From positions 1 to 64,000 of the forward strand of contig JAFULN010000064.1 of NCBI GenBank assembly GCA_017473335.1: 64,000 bases of DNA, written 5' to 3'. The stretch is from Erysipelotrichaceae bacterium (GTDB lineage Bacteria; Bacillota_I; Bacilli_A; Erysipelotrichales; Erysipelotrichaceae). Below the pieces are notes generated by a model. It did not search any database. It was not told the DNA's origin and worked only from the letters and a program-made list of their open reading frames with translations. Position numbers and translations under genes: made by a program. Every line of letters begins with the position of its first letter. Position 1 is the stretch's first letter. Of the stretch, positions 58,136-64,000 are shown piece by piece.

Positions 58136-58871
58136 GATTTCCTGTTGGACGATTGGAGTATGGCTAATTCTTTATAGCTTGGGTGCTGGAAAAATTGTGT
58201 TTTTCTGTTATGGGATTATGTTTCTTCATGAACTTGCCCATATATGTGCTGCACTGTTTTTTGGTCACAAAATTGAGAAGGTGACTGTTTATCCTTTTGG
58301 TTTATGTGCACAAATCCAACAGACGCATTCACTTCATCTGTTTCAAAGGATCCTGCTTTATGGAGCAGGACCTTTTGTGCATATCTGTATGTTTATAATT
58401 CTTGAAGTTTTATTAAAAATGCATTTTATTTCAGTTGTAATGTCAGACTATTTGTGTCAAATTAATTTAAATTATCTATTATTTAATTGTTTGCCAGTAT
58501 TTCCACTAGATGGATATCATTTGTTTCATGCACTTTTTCTTGTTGTGCTTCCTTATCGAAAAGCTTTATATATGAGCTGTATCTTGTCTTTTGCTGGAAT
58601 TGGATTTTTATGGTTAATGAATCCCAATTCTTTGATTTATTTGATTTGTACAGTAATACTTCTTATGATAAACATTATGAATTGTGCTTCGATGCAAAGA
58701 CAAATACGTATGTTTTATTTATCAAGATATCTTCATCCAGAAACATATAAAGACAAGTATCATTTTTGTGATGATCTTTTTGTGTATTGTACAAATTGGA
58801 TGAATGTCAATGGAAAAATTATATCTGAAAAGCAGATGCTTAAAAAAATTCTGAAACTTGAGGGAAAGTGA
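58107..58871 (+). CDS. SpoIVFB-like site-2 metalloprotease
   Basis: A 254-residue multi-pass intramembrane zinc protease. The active-site motif is HELAH (41-45), and the third ligand lies in FNCLPVFPLDG (Asp135) in the typical NPxDG-like position. There is no PDZ domain, unlike the RseP homologue at 35375. SpoIVFB processes pro-sigma-K in the mother cell of Bacillus; whether this organism sporulates cannot be told from the window. The start at 58107 lies inside the SpoIVFA-like gene, 12 bases after GGGAG. Confidence 0.78.
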   Translation: MKRLFPLNLKISCWTIGVWLILYSLGAGKIVFFCYGIMFLHELAHICAALFFGHKIEKVTVYPFGLCAQIQQTHSLHLFQRILLYGAGPFVHICMFIILEVLLKMHFISVVMSDYLCQINLNYLLFNCLPVFPLDGYHLFHALFLVVLPYRKALYMSCILSFAGIGFLWLMNPNSLIYLICTVILLMINIMNCASMQRQIRMFYLSRYLHPETYKDKYHFCDDLFVYCTNWMNVNGKIISEKQMLKKILKLEGK

Positions 58872-58890
58872 AGAGTTTTCAGTAAATGTA

Positions 58891-58899
58891 TGATATAAT
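58891..58899 (+). promoter_or_regulatory. Extended -10 promoter of the solute-binding lipoprotein gene
   Basis: TGA-TATAAT (-10 at 58894-58899), 25 bases before the ATG at 58924. Confidence 0.5.
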
Positions 58900-58923
58900 T
58901 TTATGTGGAAGCGAGGGATTTTT

Positions 58924-59937
58924 ATGTTGAAAAAAATGCTGGTGATGATCCTTAGCGCAGTAATGTCATTATGTCTTTTGTCAGGATGCTCTCTGACAAC
59001 GAAAAAGATTGTCTATACAGTTTATCCAGTAGGATACCTTCTGCATCAGCTTGCTGGTGATACAATTACAGTTCAGTCAATTCAGACGGATGCGATTGTA
59101 CAGCGTGCAAACATTGCAGATGATTATCAGATGATTCTGGAAGATGCGAGTCTGTTCCTTCATATTGGAGCACTTGAACCTTACATCTCTTTGTATTCTA
59201 ATGAGATTCGTTCTTATGATATTGAGACGATTGATTTATCGCTGAAGAATTCGATTTATGATTTTAAACGTTATACTCGTGCAATTGTGGATGGAGAAGT
59301 TGTCTATACGATTTCTGATTATTACAAAGGCGATTCATTTAAGACAATTGATGTAAATGAAAAGGATTTGTATTTGTGGACAGATCCAATTTCTATGGTT
59401 TCTATGGCCCGCGAAATTAAAAACTGGCTTCAGAATATGTATCCTGAAGATGCTGTATTCTATGAAGAAAACTTTGAATCTTTGGAAAGCAGTCTGATTC
59501 TTTTGGATGCACAGTACACTGCTTTATCAACGAAGCTGAAAGAAGAAAACAAGAGTGTTAAGTTTGTGTCAATGACTGCTAGTTTCGGGAACTGGCAAAG
59601 AACATACGGTATTCAGGTATATCCTGTCATCTTATCTAAATATGGTGTGCTTCCAAATGATCAGCAGCTGGAAGAAATCAAGCAGCGTATTAAAGAAGAT
59701 GGAGTACGCTATATTGCTAATGAACCAAATATGACAGAAGATATGAAAGAACTTTATGATCAGCTGGTGAGTGAGCTTGGTCTTCAAAGTGTTGAATTGA
59801 GTAATCTGTCTTCACTAAGCGTAACACAGCAGTCAGAAGAGATGGATTATTTGTCCATTATGTATGAAAATCTGGCACAGCTGGAAGTCATGGCAAGTGA
59901 AAACAGCTCATCAAATGAATTTTTGGAAGGTGAATAG
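58924..59937 (+). CDS. ZnuA/PsaA-family lipoprotein lacking metal-ligand residues
   Basis: A 337-residue lipoprotein (lipobox LLSGC, Cys22) with the two-lobed fold of metal ABC-transporter binding proteins: VYPVGYLLHQLAGDTITVQSI at the start, then LHIGALEPYI, DLYLWTDP (148-155), and SMTASFGNWQRTYGI. In metal-binding members these read roughly PHxYE, DPHxWLDP and SHxAFxY; here the His residues are replaced. No permease or ATPase gene is adjacent. It may bind another ligand or have lost transport function. GAGGG precedes the ATG. Confidence 0.8.
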   Translation: MLKKMLVMILSAVMSLCLLSGCSLTTKKIVYTVYPVGYLLHQLAGDTITVQSIQTDAIVQRANIADDYQMILEDASLFLHIGALEPYISLYSNEIRSYDIETIDLSLKNSIYDFKRYTRAIVDGEVVYTISDYYKGDSFKTIDVNEKDLYLWTDPISMVSMAREIKNWLQNMYPEDAVFYEENFESLESSLILLDAQYTALSTKLKEENKSVKFVSMTASFGNWQRTYGIQVYPVILSKYGVLPNDQQLEEIKQRIKEDGVRYIANEPNMTEDMKELYDQLVSELGLQSVELSNLSSLSVTQQSEEMDYLSIMYENLAQLEVMASENSSSNEFLEGE

Positions 59938-59952
59938 GTTTCATCTTTAACT

Positions 59953-59980
59953 AACAGACCGTATATCACGGTCTGTTTAA
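59953..59980 (+). terminator. Hairpin before polA
   Basis: AACAGACCGT/ACGGTCTGTT, 10-bp stem with loop ATATC, followed by only TTAAG. Weak terminator or leader hairpin, just before the polA ribosome site. Confidence 0.5.
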
Positions 59981-59995
59981 GAATAGGAGACATAT

Positions 59996-62545
59996 ATGAA
60001 AAAAATGCTTCTTGTCGATGGCAACAGTATGTTGTTTAGAGCGTATTATGCAACAGCATATGGCCGTCCAATGACAACTTCTAATGGAATACCAACCAAT
60101 GCAGTATTTGGTTTTTCAAACATGATGCACAAGGCCATTGAAATTATTCAGCCGGATTATCTTTGCGTTGCTTTTGATAGTGCAAAGAAGAATTTTCGTC
60201 ATGAACTGTTTCCAGAATATAAAGGTGGTCGAAAAGAAACACCTGAGGATTTGGTAGCACAGTTTGCGATTGTGCGTGAATTTTTGGATTCATGGAATTT
60301 AAAGCGATATGAAAAAGAAGGTATTGAAGCAGATGATATCATCGGGACAATTGCTTCATCACATCCTGAATGTGAAATTGCAATTCTTTCCAGTGACAGA
60401 GACTTGCTTCAGATTATTGATCCAACGACAAGTGTATGGCTGATGAAAAAAGGTATCAGTGAACTTGAAAAGATGGATGAAGCAGCTTTGATGGAAAAGT
60501 ATCAGATTACTCCATCACAGATTGTTGATTTGAAGGGCTTGATGGGAGATGCTTCGGACAATATTCCAGGCATTCCATCTGTTGGAGAAAAGACAGCCAT
60601 CAAGCTTTTGAAACAGTTTGAGACAGTTGAAGGGGTTATTGAACATGTTGATGAAGTCAAGGGCAAGCTGCACGATACAATTGTAAGCTATCAGAATCAG
60701 GCAATTTTATCCAAGAAACTGGCAACTATTCGCAAAGATGCTGATGTTCCAGTTTCAATGGATGACATGATTTATCATCCTGATTTACAGAACTTAAAAA
60801 AGTTTTATTTAAAATATGAAATGAATTCTTTGGCTCGACGCATTGAAACAGAAGAAGTACCGGAAAGTACAAAATCTGAAATTGAAATCAAGATGACGAA
60901 AGTACGAAGCTGTCCTGAATCATTTTTTAATGGAAATACTTCTGTAATGGCTGTGGATGAAGTGATGAATCTTTTAGAAAGTGTGCAGGGACTGGCACTG
61001 GCTCATGGTCATGAAGCTGTATACATGGACTTAGATGATGTGAAAAATGATAAAAAACTGCTTCAGTATTTAGCATCATGTCCGAATAAAATTGGCTATG
61101 ACTGCAAGAAACTGATGCATTGGGCAGACCAATATGGTCTTGCGATTCGAGGTTTTGCATCAGATTTGATGATTGCTTCGTTTTTGTGTGATGCCTCCAT
61201 TCAGAATGTATCACAGATGATTGAAAAGTTTGAACTTCCACTCTGTAAAGGTGAAAGTGCACAAGAGCGTTCAATGTCTCTGGCAGCATTGCTGATTCAA
61301 GCTGATCAAGTTGTCAATCAGCGTTTGAAGGAAATGGAATTGACACATGTTTATCAAAAGATTGAAATGCCTTTGATTTCTATTTTGTATGATATGGAAA
61401 AAGCAGGCATTACTATTGATGTGGATACATTGAACCAAATCGCAGAAGATACTTTGCATCAAATGAATGCAGTATCACAGCGTATTATGAGTTATGTGGA
61501 TGAACCATTTAACTTGAATTCTCCAAAACAGCTGGCAGTCGTTTTGTTTGACCAGCTGGGACTTCCTGCAAATAAAAAACGTTCTACTTCTGTTGAAGTA
61601 CTGGAAAAACTGCAGGGGAAGCATCCAATCATTGATGATTTGATGGTCTACCGCAAAGTAGCAAAACAGTACAGTACGTATGCAGAAGGATTAAAGAAAT
61701 ACATTCATGAAGATGGACGTATTCATACAGAGTTTAATCAATGTGTGACACAGACAGGACGTTTGTCTTCAACCAACCCGAATCTTCAAAATATCAGCGT
61801 TCGTGATGAACAGTCACGTCAGATTCGCAAGGCGTTTGTACCAAGTGATGATCATGTGCTGATGGCTTGCGACTATTCACAGATTGAACTTCGTGTATTA
61901 GCTCATATTGCTGATGAAAAAGGTCTGATTGAAGCTTTTGTGCATGGATTGGATATTCATACGAAAACAGCGATGGATTTATTTCAGGTAAAAGCGGATG
62001 AAGTGACTTCTTTAATGAGAAGACAGGCGAAAGCAGTCAATTTTGGGATTGTTTATGGAATCTCAGATTTTGGGCTTGCTCAGCAGATTGATGTGACGAG
62101 AAAACAGGCACAGGAATTTATTGATCGATATTTTGAAAGTTATCCAAATATTTTAACGTATACCAACAGTACCATTGAAGAGTGCAAGGAACACGGCTAT
62201 GTCAAAACTCTATGTGGAAGACGACGTGAAATTCCTGAAATCTTTGATAAAAACTATATGATTCGTGAGTTTGGAAAACGTGCTGCAACCAATGCCCGTA
62301 TTCAGGGAACTGCAGCTGATCTGATTAAGTTGGCAATGATTGCGATTGATCAGAGAATGAAGAAAGAAAATGTACACTCAAAGATGATTCTTCAGGTACA
62401 TGATGAATTGATATTTGATGTTCTGAAGGGTGAAGAAGAACTGATGAAGCACATTATTGAAGAAGAGATGATTCACGCTATGGAACTAAAAGTTCCTCTT
62501 GTTGCGGAATGCAAGAGTGGTACATCGTGGTATGAGGTAAAATAA
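59996..62545 (+). CDS. polA: DNA polymerase I
   Basis: Repair and Okazaki-fragment polymerase. The 849-residue protein has an N-terminal 5' nuclease domain (about 1-290; GIEADDIIGTIA, SSDRDLLQII, GLMGDASDNIPGIPSVGEKTA), a vestigial 3'-5' exonuclease domain (about 300-470) without the DxE motif, and an intact polymerase domain: motif A ACDYSQIELRVLAHI, motif B RRQAKAVNFGIVYGIS and motif C QVHDELIF. This pattern equals Bacillus-type Pol I without proofreading. mutM starts one base after its stop. Confidence 0.97.
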   Translation: MKKMLLVDGNSMLFRAYYATAYGRPMTTSNGIPTNAVFGFSNMMHKAIEIIQPDYLCVAFDSAKKNFRHELFPEYKGGRKETPEDLVAQFAIVREFLDSWNLKRYEKEGIEADDIIGTIASSHPECEIAILSSDRDLLQIIDPTTSVWLMKKGISELEKMDEAALMEKYQITPSQIVDLKGLMGDASDNIPGIPSVGEKTAIKLLKQFETVEGVIEHVDEVKGKLHDTIVSYQNQAILSKKLATIRKDADVPVSMDDMIYHPDLQNLKKFYLKYEMNSLARRIETEEVPESTKSEIEIKMTKVRSCPESFFNGNTSVMAVDEVMNLLESVQGLALAHGHEAVYMDLDDVKNDKKLLQYLASCPNKIGYDCKKLMHWADQYGLAIRGFASDLMIASFLCDASIQNVSQMIEKFELPLCKGESAQERSMSLAALLIQADQVVNQRLKEMELTHVYQKIEMPLISILYDMEKAGITIDVDTLNQIAEDTLHQMNAVSQRIMSYVDEPFNLNSPKQLAVVLFDQLGLPANKKRSTSVEVLEKLQGKHPIIDDLMVYRKVAKQYSTYAEGLKKYIHEDGRIHTEFNQCVTQTGRLSSTNPNLQNISVRDEQSRQIRKAFVPSDDHVLMACDYSQIELRVLAHIADEKGLIEAFVHGLDIHTKTAMDLFQVKADEVTSLMRRQAKAVNFGIVYGISDFGLAQQIDVTRKQAQEFIDRYFESYPNILTYTNSTIEECKEHGYVKTLCGRRREIPEIFDKNYMIREFGKRAATNARIQGTAADLIKLAMIAIDQRMKKENVHSKMILQVHDELIFDVLKGEEELMKHIIEEEMIHAMELKVPLVAECKSGTSWYEVK

Positions 62546-62546
62546 A

Positions 62547-63365
62547 ATGCCAGAATTACCAGAAGTTCAAACGGTTATTTCTACACTGGAACATATGATT
62601 TCACGACGTGAGATTTCTGATATTGAGATATTAAGTCCTGATGTTGTTTTGCATGATCCAGATGAGTTTAAATCACGTTTATTGCATCGTCATTTTTTAG
62701 GGTTTAAACGCCGTGGAAAGTACTTGATTTTTGAGTTTGAAGATGTAGCTTTGGTCTCTCATTTACGTATGGAAGGCAAATACTTTGTTGAAAGCTCAGA
62801 TGCGCCAGTAAGAAAACATACTCATGTACTTTTCCATTTTACAGATGGTACTGATTTGAGATATCATGATGTTCGTCGATTTGGAAGAATGGAACTGATA
62901 GAGAAAAGTGATGAGTACAGAGATTTTCATGGTTTGGGTCCAGAACCTTTTTCAGAAGAGTTCAATGCAGTATCTTGCTGGAAAAAGACAAGGACATCTC
63001 AGCGTTCACTGAAAATGACTTTGATGGATCAAAGCTTTGTTGCAGGGATAGGTAATATTTATGCGGATGAAGTTTGTTTCCGCAGTGGTATTCGTCCAGA
63101 ATCAAAAGTATCAAAAATATCAAAAGCACGATGGGAATTGATTGTGAGAAATGCTAAAGATGTACTGTCTGAAGCGATTGAACATGGAGGCTCTACAGTG
63201 CGTTCCTATACTTCATCCTTAGGTGTCACTGGACTGTTCCAGCTTCATATTGACGTCTATGGAAGAGAAGGTGAACCATGTCATCGATGTGGGACAGCGA
63301 TTAAGAAAATTCGACATGGACAGCGTGGTACGCATTATTGTCCAAAGTGTCAAAGGAGATTATGA
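62547..63365 (+). CDS. mutM: Formamidopyrimidine-DNA glycosylase
   Basis: Bifunctional glycosylase/AP-lyase that removes 8-oxoguanine and Fapy lesions. The 272-residue protein begins MPELPEVQTV with the catalytic Pro and Glu, has the H2TH motif (SFVAGIGNIYADEVCFRSGI) and a C-terminal four-Cys zinc finger (CHRCG ... CPKCQ). It directly follows polA, a repair pairing common in Bacillota, and overlaps coaE by four bases. Confidence 0.96.
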   Translation: MPELPEVQTVISTLEHMISRREISDIEILSPDVVLHDPDEFKSRLLHRHFLGFKRRGKYLIFEFEDVALVSHLRMEGKYFVESSDAPVRKHTHVLFHFTDGTDLRYHDVRRFGRMELIEKSDEYRDFHGLGPEPFSEEFNAVSCWKKTRTSQRSLKMTLMDQSFVAGIGNIYADEVCFRSGIRPESKVSKISKARWELIVRNAKDVLSEAIEHGGSTVRSYTSSLGVTGLFQLHIDVYGREGEPCHRCGTAIKKIRHGQRGTHYCPKCQRRL

Positions 63366-63979
63366 TGAAATCAATTGCGGTAACTGGAACAATTGGATCG
63401 GGAAAAAGTGCCTGCAGCAGCTATTTAAGAGAAAAGGGCTGTGAGGTTTTTGACTGCGATGCACAGTGCCGCAGTTATTTGAATAAAGATGGACTTCTTT
63501 ATGAACAAGTCATTCAGCTTTTAGGTGCTGAGATTCTTACTGCAGATGGTAGTGTTGACCGTAAAAAGGTTGCTGAGCTTATTTTTCAGGATACTTCTTT
63601 AAAATCTGTGTATGAAAAGATGTTTCACGAACAGCTGAAAGAACAGTTATTAGAACGAATTAAGAAAAATACTGGATTGTTTTTTGCAGAAGTCCCAATC
63701 TTGTATGAAACAGGATTTGATGAACTGTTTGACGAAGTTTGGCTGGTATGGTGTGATGAAGATACAGCGATCAGCCGCTGTATCACAAACAGAGGTATGA
63801 AGAAAGAAGAAGTTCTTCAGCGTATTCGAGCACAAATGAGTGTAGAAGAAAAGAAACAAAGGGCAGATGTCCTATTTGAAAATAATGGTGCACTTTCACA
63901 ATTGCACGATAAAATTGATGTAGTCTTAAAGGAGTTGAAGCAGGATGGCATGCTGTGGAAAGAATCAGTATCAGATTGA
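63362..63979 (+). CDS. coaE: Dephospho-CoA kinase
   Basis: Last step of coenzyme A synthesis. The 205-residue protein has a P-loop GTIGSGKSA near the N-terminus, the substrate segment VFDCDAQCRSYL, and the EVPILYETGFDELFD lid motif. Two adjacent ATG codons (63362, 63365) are possible starts; both overlap or touch the mutM stop. The next gene begins inside its 3' end. Confidence 0.94.
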   Translation: MMKSIAVTGTIGSGKSACSSYLREKGCEVFDCDAQCRSYLNKDGLLYEQVIQLLGAEILTADGSVDRKKVAELIFQDTSLKSVYEKMFHEQLKEQLLERIKKNTGLFFAEVPILYETGFDELFDEVWLVWCDEDTAISRCITNRGMKKEEVLQRIRAQMSVEEKKQRADVLFENNGALSQLHDKIDVVLKELKQDGMLWKESVSD

Positions 63980-64000
63980 AGTTGTACATGAAATCTCAAA
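63945..64000 (+). CDS. Start of a downstream gene, cut by the window end
   Basis: An ATG 10 bases after AAAGGAG opens MACCGKNQYQIEVVHEIS and continues past the window edge, overlapping coaE in another frame. The visible 18 codons do not identify a family. In several Bacillota a DnaB/DnaD-type replication-restart gene follows near coaE, so that is a possible identity by position only. Confidence 0.5.
   Translation, partial: MACCGKNQYQIEVVHEIS

Overview
The window is a stretch of low-GC, AT-rich bacterial chromosome from a Gram-positive (Bacillota) anaerobe. Bacillota-type gene blocks (topA-trmFO-xerC then rpsB-tsf-pyrH-frr-uppS-cdsA-dxr-rseP; rpsP-khpA-rimM-trmD-rplS; murG-murB-divIB; yloU/fakA; polA-mutM-coaE), RNase Y and RNase J, and the missing hslVU-codY and mreB/minCD genes point to the Erysipelotrichia or a close relative. 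That placement is an inference from gene content and order. Anaerobic life is suggested by a glycyl-radical enzyme with its activase and a 2[4Fe-4S] ferredoxin. No rRNA, tRNA, CRISPR array, intact prophage or insertion sequence was seen.

Layout. 1-12400: pgsA-recA, rny, a short ferredoxin gene, miaB with a YbaK-like deacylase, then a catalytically degenerate RNase J leading an apparent operon with FtsK/SpoIIIE and the YjjI/YjjW glycyl-radical pair. 12390-15950 is the main reverse-strand block: an orphan protein, a short SSB and an M16 peptidase pair (one active, one lacking the zinc motif). 16275-25016 carries ffh, a DUF349 protein, the rpsP-khpA-rimM-trmD-rplS ribosome block, lepB-rbgA-rnhB-rhomboid and dprA. 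25088-37962 runs from topA through translation factors and isoprenoid/lipid genes to rseP, a small membrane exporter family protein and galE. 38056-44361 holds three large exported proteins: an anchored orphan, a 1024-residue GH73 glucosaminidase and a kinase-less PASTA protein with a Pro-Thr linker. 44499-54818: tex, an AgaS-type SIS protein, a LexA/HdiR-like S24 repressor overlapping a small membrane protein gene, ftsW/rodA, murG-murB-divIB, an Asp23-family gene and fakA. 54853-55578 is the longest stretch without a recognisable gene. 55579-58871 is a reduced version of the Bacillus spoIIB-radC-mreC-spoIVFA-spoIVFB locus. 58924-63979: a metal-type solute-binding lipoprotein without its expected ligands, polA, mutM, coaE and the start of one more gene.

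The most novel-looking signal is in the 54853-55578 gap: two related elements of about 80 nt, each with a promoter-like -10, a long outer stem beginning near the predicted transcription start, and an identical T-rich tail. They look like a tandem pair of small RNAs, the first better preserved than the second. Other points of interest are structured leaders before rpsB and rplS, a hairpin that buries the ftsW ribosome site, an operator-like inverted repeat at the S24 repressor promoter, and a promoter whose -35 box lies in the loop of the preceding terminator. Many promoters share an extended -10 (TGn-TATAAT).

The genes are mostly core functions: DNA repair and replication (recA, dprA, topA, polA, mutM, radC, ssb, xerC), RNA turnover (rny, rnj), tRNA and ribosome maturation (miaB, trmD, trmFO, rimM, rbgA), secretion and envelope proteolysis (ffh, lepB, rseP, rhomboid, M16), and peptidoglycan and division (ftsW, murG, murB, divIB, mreC, GH73, PASTA).
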